Positions 54,296 through 62,641 of a DNA stretch of 64,000 nucleotides are shown one piece after another. The stretch spans positions 1,178,001-1,242,000 of the forward strand of contig NZ_CP115841.1 in NCBI RefSeq assembly GCF_013318015.2, given 5' to 3'. The translations under genes and the position numbers were made by a program. Numbering within the stretch: the stretch's first letter is position 1; every line of letters begins with the position of its first letter. Below the pieces are notes generated by a model. It did not search any database, was not told the origin of the DNA, and saw only the letters and a program-made list of their open reading frames with translations. The stretch is from Agrobacterium tumefaciens (GTDB taxonomy: Bacteria; Pseudomonadota; Alphaproteobacteria; Rhizobiales; Rhizobiaceae).

Positions 54296-55324
54296 TCAAT
54301 CCATCCGCAGAACGATTTTGCCGAATACCTGGCGCGTTTCCATGCGCTCCAGCGCCCGGTCGATATCCTCGAAGGTGACTTCGGTGTCGATAACAGGATG
54401 AACGATGCCGCGCGCCATCTTCTGCATGGCGTTGGCCATGTTTTCCATGCGGCAACCGAAGGAGCCGAGCAGCTTCAGCTGCTGCTGGAACAGCATCATC
54501 AGGTTGATATCGGTCGATACGCCTGAGGTTGAGCCGCAGGTGACGAGACGGCCGCCACGCTTCAGCGAGAACATCGATCCCGCCCAGGTGTCTTTGCCGA
54601 CATGCTCGAACACCACGTCTACACCCTTCTTTCTCGTGAGCTTGCGCACGACGCCTTCGAAACGGTCGGTCCGGTAGTTGATGACGTGATCGGCACCCAG
54701 GGCCTTCGCCCGTTCGATCTTGTCGTCGGAGCCGACCGTGGTGATGACGGTGCAGCCCATCTTCTTGGCCAGCTGGATCGCCGCTGTGCCGATACCGGAA
54801 CCGCCGGCATGCACGAGGATCGTCTCGCCCGATTCCAGCTTGGCATTGTCAAACAGCATGTGTTCGACCGTGCCGAAGGTCACAGGCGCCAGAGCCGCGC
54901 CGATGGCATCGACGCCATGCGGCGCCGGAACGAGCTGGCGGGCCGGAATATTGATCTTTTCCTGCGCAAAGCCGTCGAGATGGAAACCGTGCACGCCCTG
55001 AACATGTTCACAAAGATTGTCACGGCCTTCACGGCACGGCTTGCAGATCCCGCAGGTGCGCGCGCCGTAGATCGCGACGAGCTGGCCAGGCAGCACATTC
55101 GAAACGCCCGGGCCAATGGCCTCCACTACGCCCGAAGCCTCAGCACCGATGGTCAGCGGCATCTTGCGCTTGGCAAAAGCCATGCCGCGCCAGCCCCAGA
55201 CGTCGATGTGGTTCAGCGCCACGGCCTTGACGCGCAGCGTCACCTCGCCCGGACCTGGTGCATCGGGTTCAGGCAGGTCCACTTTTTCGAGCTTCCGGTC
55301 GTCCACGAGTTGAAGAGCGCGCAT
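54296..55324 (-). CDS. Medium-chain dehydrogenase/reductase of the acpXL cluster
   Basis: A 342-residue MDR protein. Structural-zinc cysteines are kept (CGICKPCREGRDNLC), and the NAD(P) motif is HAGGSGIGTAAIQLAKKMG. The catalytic-zinc ligands are not: VALNHIDVW replaces the usual CG-D/H segment and GAEASGVV replaces GHE. This points to a zinc-free reduction such as enoyl reduction rather than alcohol oxidation. Its place between fabF1XL and lpxXL is conserved in Rhizobium (known there as orf5 or adh). It may take part in elongation of the C28 chain (inference). Confidence 0.9.
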   Translation of the reverse strand: MRALQLVDDRKLEKVDLPEPDAPGPGEVTLRVKAVALNHIDVWGWRGMAFAKRKMPLTIGAEASGVVEAIGPGVSNVLPGQLVAIYGARTCGICKPCREGRDNLCEHVQGVHGFHLDGFAQEKINIPARQLVPAPHGVDAIGAALAPVTFGTVEHMLFDNAKLESGETILVHAGGSGIGTAAIQLAKKMGCTVITTVGSDDKIERAKALGADHVINYRTDRFEGVVRKLTRKKGVDVVFEHVGKDTWAGSMFSLKRGGRLVTCGSTSGVSTDINLMMLFQQQLKLLGSFGCRMENMANAMQKMARGIVHPVIDTEVTFEDIDRALERMETRQVFGKIVLRMD

Positions 55325-55476
55325 GTTTTTAGTCCTTCGCCCGGAGGCGTCTATCTCAAGAGTAATTCCAGCAAAACTCTGTAACGGTTTTGCGGTCGGA
55401 ATGTGTAGTCACACCAGCGAGAGCGTTCCCGGGCTTCGTTCAGGCCGGAAACGCCCCTGTCTTCTGGCGGAACCGG

Positions 55477-56760
<1,284 letters not shown>

Positions 56761-56772
56761 GGTCTTTTCTCC

Positions 56773-57969
56773 TCACACGTCACGGGACAGAACGGCGACA
56801 CCTTCGCCGCGAACATGGCCGACGGTGGTGACGACCGCTTCGCTGGCCGCCTCGCCCATGGGCTTTTCCGCGGCGCCATCGAAAGTAGGAACCTTAGCGC
56901 CGCTTTCAAGCGTCAGGGCAGCAAGCGCCAGCCCAAGCGGGAACTGTGCTTCAAGTCCATGGCCGGTGATACCGCCGAAACCGCGAATGACGGCCTGCGG
57001 CAAAGCTTTTTCGAGAATATTCTTTTCACGCTGCGTCACGGCGTCGTAACCACTCGCACCGGAAAACACGACGGTCGCAGCACTGTCCTTTGCAGGGGCA
57101 AGCAGCCGTTCCATGCGCTTTTCCATCTTGCCGTCATCACGGCTGCCACGATCGCCCTCGATGGCGTCGATGCGGGCATAGATGCGTGCGCCGCGTTCAC
57201 TGGCGTGCTTGCGCGATTCCAGCACCAGGAAGGCTCCCAGCGAACCGGAAATCATGCCGCCGCCGTCCTGGCCGCCACGCGACCAAAGCGGCTGCCAATC
57301 GCCCTGCGCATGCGCGCCGATCGCTTCAAACAGCAGGATCATGTCCGGGCGCTCAGCCGAGAAGGCGCCGCCCACCAGGGCGTGGCTGGATTCGCCGGAA
57401 CGGATACGGTGAAACGCCGTCTCGACGGCGGAAATGCCGGCTGCTTCCTCGCCCATGAAGGTGCGGGAGGACCCTGTGACCTTATGCACGATGGAGATGT
57501 TACCGGCCATCAGATTGGAAAGCTGGGCGAGAAACAGGGTCGGACGCAATTCCGTCGTCAGCTTCTCGTTGAGCAGCACTTCGCGGTCGTTGCGTTTCAG
57601 CGCCTCATCGACAATCAGCGTATCGACATTGATGTCACGCTCGCCACCGCCCGCAGCCACGATCATGTCCATGGTAGCGCAGGCCTCCGGGTTTTCCTTC
57701 AGCCCTGCATCATCAAGCGCGAGGCCGGCGGCAAAAACGCCGAGACGCTGCCAGTTTTCCATCTGGCGCTGGTCGCCGCGCTTGGCAATCTGCGTGGACC
57801 AGTCGATCTCCGGCATGGGATGAACCGGATAGGGTTTGAACTTTTCGGTCTCGATCACCGTTGCCGGCGCCGCAGTTCCCGAAAGAAGCGCAAGATGCGC
57901 CTGGCTGCCGACGCCGTGACAGGTCACGATGCCGACCCCGGTTATCACCACATCATTGTCAGATTTCAT
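56773..57969 (-). CDS. fabF2XL: FabF2XL, KAS-like protein lacking the catalytic Cys
   Basis: A 398-residue ketoacyl-synthase-fold protein paired with FabF1XL. The nucleophile region reads GSSRTFMGEEAAG (166-178) where STACASG is expected, so no Cys is present. The first His region is SGASGYD (303-309) instead of NAHGT. The last His is kept in GGITGHGLEAQ (His337). This pattern resembles chain-length factors of type II polyketide systems, which bind a catalytic KAS as a non-condensing partner. AAGGA lies 8-9 bases before the ATG. Rhizobial databases usually call it a second KAS. Confidence 0.9.
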   Translation of the reverse strand: MKSDNDVVITGVGIVTCHGVGSQAHLALLSGTAAPATVIETEKFKPYPVHPMPEIDWSTQIAKRGDQRQMENWQRLGVFAAGLALDDAGLKENPEACATMDMIVAAGGGERDINVDTLIVDEALKRNDREVLLNEKLTTELRPTLFLAQLSNLMAGNISIVHKVTGSSRTFMGEEAAGISAVETAFHRIRSGESSHALVGGAFSAERPDMILLFEAIGAHAQGDWQPLWSRGGQDGGGMISGSLGAFLVLESRKHASERGARIYARIDAIEGDRGSRDDGKMEKRMERLLAPAKDSAATVVFSGASGYDAVTQREKNILEKALPQAVIRGFGGITGHGLEAQFPLGLALAALTLESGAKVPTFDGAAEKPMGEAASEAVVTTVGHVRGEGVAVLSRDV

Positions 57970-58166
57970 CGTCTGTCATCCTTTGCAGCCTGACCCATTG
58001 AAGCGGTCACGGCTATCCAACAGCGGTCGCAAACGACCACTCCATGCGTTGCGGAATAAAGCGCGCGATGCGGATTGGCAATGGTGAAGGCCCGATCCGC
58101 CAGCACAAGCCCACGATTTTCGTGAATCAAAACCGGGTCTAGGGGAAAAATGCCGTCTCCCGGCAT
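57966..58166 (-). CDS. Possible 66-residue protein between fabZXL and fabF2XL
   Basis: An open frame that begins 12 bases after the fabZXL stop and overlaps the fabF2XL ATG by ATGA. It contains VVVCDRCWIAV and otherwise no recognised features or membrane helix. Its own ribosome site is weak, while fabF2XL has its own AAGGA. The otherwise 209-base gap in a tightly packed cluster is the main argument for a gene. Could equally be non-coding. Confidence 0.35.
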   Translation of the reverse strand: MPGDGIFPLDPVLIHENRGLVLADRAFTIANPHRALYSATHGVVVCDRCWIAVTASMGQAAKDDRR

Positions 58167-58178
58167 CAGCGGAAGCGC

Positions 58179-58658
58179 TTATTTTTGCGCATCCGCGGCA
58201 ATCGCCGCCATCAGGCCGACTTCCTCGGCCCGCTTCCTGACGATAGGCGCGAGCGGAATTTCGCTGAAAGGCATTGTCCTGAGCTTCAGCTGCGCATCGC
58301 AGACCTTCTTGCCTTCGCAAGTGATCTTCGCTTTGGTGACTGCAAAACCCGAACCGTCATGTTCCAGCACCGCCTCGATATCGAGAACCGCGCCCGGCTC
58401 CACGAAGGTGCGCATCTTGGCGCCGTCAACCGACATCAGGAAGGGCATGGCGGAAAAATCGCTGAACGCCAGAACCATCATGCCGGAAGCCTGCGCCATG
58501 GTCTCGATCAGAAGCACGCCCGGAACCAGCGGCATGCCTGGGAAATGTCCCTCGAAAACCGGGCTTTTGTCGGGAACGACAGACCGCGCCTTCAATGTGC
58601 GCGTCGCCATATCCACGGCTTCGACCTTGTCGATCATCTGAAAATATTCAAGCAGCAT
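58179..58658 (-). CDS. fabZXL: 3-hydroxyacyl-ACP dehydratase FabZXL
   Basis: A 159-residue hot-dog dehydratase. FEGHFPGMPLVPGVLLIETMAQ carries the catalytic His38 and Glu52, and the FabZ central helix. It removes water from the 3-hydroxyacyl-AcpXL during chain elongation. It is the second gene of the cluster, separated from acpXL by a hairpin at 58719-58741 that may reduce downstream expression relative to acpXL. Confidence 0.93.
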   Translation of the reverse strand: MLLEYFQMIDKVEAVDMATRTLKARSVVPDKSPVFEGHFPGMPLVPGVLLIETMAQASGMMVLAFSDFSAMPFLMSVDGAKMRTFVEPGAVLDIEAVLEHDGSGFAVTKAKITCEGKKVCDAQLKLRTMPFSEIPLAPIVRKRAEEVGLMAAIAADAQK

Positions 58659-58718
58659 CCGTCCGGCCCGTTTCTGGTCGGTTACGACCCGTCCCTGAAG
58701 GTCAGGTCCAGAAAAAGA

Positions 58719-58741
58719 AATGCCCGCTCGAAGCGGGCATT
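58719..58741 (-). terminator. Hairpin after acpXL (terminator or attenuator)
   Basis: A 9-bp stem AATGCCCGC / GCGGGCATT with a 5-base loop, followed on the minus strand by TTCTTTTTC. It lies between acpXL and fabZXL and may set a higher acpXL transcript level. Confidence 0.75.
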
Positions 58742-58747
58742 ATCGCC

Positions 58748-59032
58748 TCAGCCCTTGGCTGCGCGCAATTCGTCGATCTTGGCACAGAGGTTCTTCAGCA
58801 CGAAATATTCTTCGGTGGTAACCTTGCCTTCGTTGACTTCCTGCGTCCACTGCTCGAGCGGAATCTTGATACCGAATTCCTTGTCGATGGCGAAAACGAT
58901 ATCCAGAAAGTCGAGGCTGTCGATGCCCAGATCGTCGATCGTGTGGCTTTCCGGCGTAATGGTTTCGCGGTCGATTTCGCTGGTTTCGGCGATAATGTCG
59001 GCAACCTTGTCGAATGTAGCTGTCACGCCCAT
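58748..59032 (-). CDS. acpXL: Specialised acyl carrier protein AcpXL
   Basis: A 94-residue acyl carrier protein with the phosphopantetheine site [14 protein letters not shown] (Ser in DSL). The length and the tail [20 protein letters not shown] match AcpXL, the carrier for very-long-chain fatty acids in Rhizobium, and not AcpP. The frame can be extended upstream, but ATG 59032 ([10 protein letters not shown]) is the family start. It heads the acpXL-fabZXL-fabF2XL-fabF1XL-MDR-lpxXL cluster. Confidence 0.96.
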   Translation of the reverse strand: MGVTATFDKVADIIAETSEIDRETITPESHTIDDLGIDSLDFLDIVFAIDKEFGIKIPLEQWTQEVNEGKVTTEEYFVLKNLCAKIDELRAAKG

Positions 59033-59146
59033 AATCCTTATTGTCGTTCGTATTAAATATCCTGTCTGACGCACCACATAGGCAAGTCGCACAAAAAAGC
59101 CAATGGTTTCGTGACGTAACTTTGAAATTTGCCTTAAAACTGTTGC

Positions 59147-60496
59147 CTAAACAGCAACCGAATGACGGCCGCGTCCGCTTCCGAGATAGGCGTCGAAGGT
59201 TGCCGCAATATGACGGACAAAGGGTTTTCCCGCCTCCGTCACGGCAAAAACATCGCCATCCATCCGCACCACACCGTCCCTGTCGCCGCCAGCGAAAAGC
59301 TGCGCCTCCATGCTGACGGAATGGCTGGCCTTGCCGAAACGCCGCTTCAAATCGCCCAGATCGAGCAAAAAATCGCACATCAGCCGCTCGATGACATAGG
59401 AGCGCAGGTGATCCTCGTCAGACAATTCTATTCCCTTTAGAACCGCGAAACCACCCTCGCCCACCATCCGCTGATATTCCCCCGTCGCCACCATGTTCTG
59501 CACGTAGCCCTGGGGCAACCGGCCGATCGCGGATGCACCAAGCCCGATCAGGGCATCAGCCGTGTCAGTGGTGTAGCCCTGAAAATTCCGCCGCAGCTCC
59601 CCCGTCTCGACCGCGCGGCTCAGAGTGTCGGCGGGCTTGGCGAAGTGATCGATCCCGATTGCCCTGTAACCCGCCTTGCCGAGCATCTCCGCCGCCATCG
59701 TCATCTGGCGGTAGCGCTCGGCAATATCTGGCAATGCCTGCTCAGGGATCAGCGACTGGTGTTTTTTCATCCACGGAACATGCGCATAACCGAACAGCGC
59801 GATCCGGTCGGGGTCGAGTGAGATGATCTGGTCAACCGTCTGTTGCAATGTCTCGCAGGTCTGGAACGGCAGGCCATAGAGAATGTCGCAATTGACCGAG
59901 TGAACGCCCCTTGCCCGCACGGCATCTACCACCGATTCCGTCTGCTCGAAGGTCTGAATCCGGTTGATGGTTTTTTGCACTTTGTCATCAAAGTCCTGCA
60001 CACCGAGGCTCGCGCGCGTCATGCCGATGACGGCAAGCGCGTCATAGCGACTTTCGTCAAGATCGTTCGGGTCCATTTCCACGCTGATTTCAGGCGCCAG
60101 ACCAAAGGTGAAATGGCGTCTTAGACAGTCCATCAGGCCCACCATGTCTTCAGGCCTCAGCATAGTGGGAGAACCGCCGCCAAAATGCACTGCGCTGACC
60201 ACTGCATCGGGGGAAACAAGCGAGCCGACGGCTTCTATCTCCCGCCTAAGTGCCTCAAGATAAACGGCAATCGGCTCGTATTTCAGCGTGTGCTTGGTGT
60301 GGCAGGCACAGAACCAGCACAGCCGGTCGCAATAGGGAATATGCAGGTAAAGCGATATCCGGTTCCGGTGGCCAAGCTCGCCGAGCCAGCGGCGATAGGT
60401 GCCATTATCGATTCCCTCGTGAAAGTGCGGCGCGGTAGGATAGCTCGTGTAACGCGGCACGGCGCCCGAATATTTGCGAAGAAGTTCGGTATTCAT
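59147..60496 (-). CDS. hemN: Oxygen-independent coproporphyrinogen III oxidase
   Basis: A 449-residue radical SAM enzyme. The cluster Cys are 56, 60 and 63 in YCDRLCWFC, with a following Cys in CACHTK. VHFGGGSPTML and EMDPNDL are the SAM-binding blocks and HemN-specific HVPWMKKHQ is present. It makes protoporphyrinogen IX precursor without oxygen, needed for haem under the conditions that induce cbb3 oxidase. An FNR box at 60569 lies 73 bases upstream, shared with fnrN. Confidence 0.96.
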   Translation of the reverse strand: MNTELLRKYSGAVPRYTSYPTAPHFHEGIDNGTYRRWLGELGHRNRISLYLHIPYCDRLCWFCACHTKHTLKYEPIAVYLEALRREIEAVGSLVSPDAVVSAVHFGGGSPTMLRPEDMVGLMDCLRRHFTFGLAPEISVEMDPNDLDESRYDALAVIGMTRASLGVQDFDDKVQKTINRIQTFEQTESVVDAVRARGVHSVNCDILYGLPFQTCETLQQTVDQIISLDPDRIALFGYAHVPWMKKHQSLIPEQALPDIAERYRQMTMAAEMLGKAGYRAIGIDHFAKPADTLSRAVETGELRRNFQGYTTDTADALIGLGASAIGRLPQGYVQNMVATGEYQRMVGEGGFAVLKGIELSDEDHLRSYVIERLMCDFLLDLGDLKRRFGKASHSVSMEAQLFAGGDRDGVVRMDGDVFAVTEAGKPFVRHIAATFDAYLGSGRGRHSVAV

Positions 60497-60568
60497 CCCC
60501 GGATTTGCCTTTTATCAAGAAAATGTCGATTTCCTCCCCTTCAGTAACGGCTGCGACAGTTTGCAACT

Positions 60569-60582
60569 TTGACTTCAATCAA
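60569..60582. promoter_or_regulatory. FNR/FixK-type anaerobox between hemN and fnrN
   Basis: TTGACTTCAATCAA matches TTGAY-N4-ATCAA. It is 73 bases before hemN and 127 bases before fnrN. It would give FnrN control of hemN and of its own gene, as known for FnrN in Rhizobium. Confidence 0.85.
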
Positions 60583-60708
60583 ATTGCACCTTAAGTTCTT
60601 GCTAAAGTAGACGCGGGGGCGACGACTACGCGGCGCAAGCCTTCGAAAAGACCGGATTTTACACCTGCGGTCGCATTCGTCCCTTAAAGCCAGCATCGGA
60701 AAAGGCTG

Positions 60709-61434
60709 ATGGACACGCTACAGAAGACCATCCACAATTCGGAATATCCCGTCGTATGCCGCTCCTGCGAGGCGCGTCACGGTGGTCTTTGCAGCACGTT
60801 GACGCCGCAGCAGCTCTGCGACCTCAACCGTCATTCCAGCCGTAAGAAGCTGGAAGCGGGCAACGAGCTGCTTGCCCAGGGGGAGCTCGTCAGCTCCTAC
60901 GGCAACATTCTCAACGGCGTGGTGAAGCTCTCGAAGATGATGTCGGATGGCCGCCAGCAGATCGTCGGCCTGCAATTTGCACCGGATTTTCTCGGCCGCC
61001 CGTTCATGGCGGAAAGCAAGATGACGGCGGAAGCCGCAACCGATGTGGAAATCTGCCTGTTCCCGCGCCGCATCGTCGACCGCATGGTTTCCGAAGTGCC
61101 GGATATGGAACGTAAGCTTCACAGCCAGTCTCTGAAGGAACTGGATGAGGCGCGCGACTGGATGCTGACACTTGGCCGAAAATCGGCACAGGAAAAGGTT
61201 GCCAGCTTCCTTTATATGATCGCCACGCATATCGATCCGGAAAAGGACGATAAATCAACGTTCGACCTGCCGCTATCGCGCGCAGATATAGCCGATTTCC
61301 TTGGTCTCACCATCGAAACAGTTAGCCGGCAAATGACTAAGCTGCGCAAGGAAGGCACGATCAGCATCGAGAACAACCGTCATATTACAGTGCCGGACCT
61401 TGATATGCTCAGCGAAGCCGCCGGAAACGACTGA
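60709..61434 (+). CDS. fnrN: Crp/Fnr-family oxygen-responsive regulator FnrN
   Basis: A 241-residue regulator. N-terminal Cys17, 20 and 28 (CRSCEARHGGLC) with Cys116 (EICLFPR) form the expected [4Fe-4S] ligands of an oxygen-sensing FNR. The cNMP-binding fold is about 40-150, and the HTH recognises DNA through DIADFLGLTIETVSRQMTKL, whose E--SR contacts fit TTGAT half-sites. It should activate the boxes at 6882, 11279 and 60569. AAAAGG precedes the ATG. Confidence 0.96.
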   Translation: MDTLQKTIHNSEYPVVCRSCEARHGGLCSTLTPQQLCDLNRHSSRKKLEAGNELLAQGELVSSYGNILNGVVKLSKMMSDGRQQIVGLQFAPDFLGRPFMAESKMTAEAATDVEICLFPRRIVDRMVSEVPDMERKLHSQSLKELDEARDWMLTLGRKSAQEKVASFLYMIATHIDPEKDDKSTFDLPLSRADIADFLGLTIETVSRQMTKLRKEGTISIENNRHITVPDLDMLSEAAGND

Positions 61435-61452
61435 CCGGCGTTTTTCAACTTT

Positions 61453-61560
61453 TCATCGTCCCTGAGGCGCTGACGTTCCGATGTTGATGTACGGCGCCCG
61501 CGCCTGCGCGGGTGCGAGCGCAAAACCGGCAAGAACCAGCAAAGCAGCGATGCATCTCAT
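61453..61560 (-). CDS. Possible 35-residue secreted peptide
   Basis: A minus-strand frame MRCIAALLVLAGFALAPAQA followed by RAPYINIGTSAPQGR and a stop. The first 20 residues look like a Sec signal (cleavage near AQA), leaving a 15-residue peptide. AGGGTGA lies 6 bases before the ATG. It is convergent with fnrN, whose stop is 18 bases away. Too small to classify by family. Confidence 0.5.
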   Translation of the reverse strand: MRCIAALLVLAGFALAPAQARAPYINIGTSAPQGR

Positions 61561-61733
61561 GATATTTCACCCTGTCTACCGCTTTTTCAGCGGCCTGTTT
61601 GTTATGACCGCATCATAGGCGGCAAAGCGCATCCATCCGCTTAACATCTTCAGTAAGCAGATGGTTCAAAGGCAGGGTAAATAAGGGGTTATGATTGCCG
61701 GGCACCCTCAAATAGGAAAACAGTTGAAGGTAA

Positions 61734-62000
61734 TCACGCCTTAAACGTTGTAAGCAACAGCACCGCAAGGGAGAGAGGGCTGGACATTCCAAACAGCACA
61801 AAAGAGAAAACGCAGCCGACTCCGTAAGTCAGCCACCAGAAACGATATCTCGTTGCAGCACCCAACAAGCAAACTAAAACATTGAGAATGAAGAACGATG
61901 TACCGAGGAGCAATGACGGTCGCACATCGAATAGAGGTAAGATTAGAGGCAAAGTGCCCAAAAAAACTATTAAGAGTAAAAGCACCTTCGGATTGCGCAT
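61734..62000 (-). CDS. Small hydrophobic membrane protein
   Basis: An 88-residue product with three predicted helices (about 6-24, 30-50 and 56-85) and RYRFWWLTY between the last two. No family recognised. The surrounding 61600-62080 is AT-rich compared with the rest of the window. No strong ribosome site is seen. Hydrophobic composition across all the frame supports coding, but confidence is limited. Confidence 0.5.
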   Translation of the reverse strand: MRNPKVLLLLIVFLGTLPLILPLFDVRPSLLLGTSFFILNVLVCLLGAATRYRFWWLTYGVGCVFSFVLFGMSSPLSLAVLLLTTFKA

Positions 62001-62077
62001 TTGGATAAAAACCGATTTTCGCTATCTCAGCATCAAAGCAAATTACGTAAGGGCAATCATAAAAATTAAATTGAGAG

Positions 62078-62509
62078 CTATTGCGAAGCCGCAGGCGTCG
62101 CAACCGGCTTCTGGTTTTCGCCAAGCGCCCGCAATTCCGCGACTCGGCGTTTGTATTCAGCTTCCGAAATCTGGCCGTTGCGGCGTGCAGCACCGAGGCG
62201 CGACAGGTTCGATTCCATTTTGGACGCCTCGTCATCCCCCATCTGGCTGCCGGCAGCCGTAATCGGCGCTGAAAAGCTTGGATAGGTGCCGGTATCGCGT
62301 CTCTGGCTCACCACATTGTCGCTGACGGGGCGCGGGCCAACGATTTGGGCTTGCGGGTGGGGCATATGGGCCGGTGCGACGATCGGTGCCGGGGTCTTGC
62401 AGGCGGCAAGTACTGTAACGAGCATGGCGCCGGAAAGCGAAAGAAGGGCGATCCTTCCAGCGTTTTCCGCAAATCTTCCCCATGTACCCATGTGCTTGCC
62501 CATCGTCAT
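62078..62509 (-). CDS. Putative lipoprotein with SHOCT-like C-terminal motif
   Basis: A 143-residue protein with a signal sequence and lipobox LAAC (Cys37), so lipid-anchored. The mature part is Pro/Ala-rich, then ESNLSRLGAARRNGQISEAEYKRRVAELRAL near the end resembles the short SHOCT-type helical hairpin. Start ATG 62509 or the second ATG 62503. It is divergent from phaC with about 130 bases between. No known function. Confidence 0.7.
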   Translation of the reverse strand: MTMGKHMGTWGRFAENAGRIALLSLSGAMLVTVLAACKTPAPIVAPAHMPHPQAQIVGPRPVSDNVVSQRRDTGTYPSFSAPITAAGSQMGDDEASKMESNLSRLGAARRNGQISEAEYKRRVAELRALGENQKPVATPAASQ

Positions 62510-62641
62510 GTTCCGCCTGTAAGGATATCGCCGATATCGAATTCGACTGCGGTTCGGCTCTTCGTGGCCTCCCCTTGCTGGTGGAACTTGTATTCGTTTT
62601 CATGCAGAATGTGCAAATACAAATTTGGTGGAGGACAGCGC

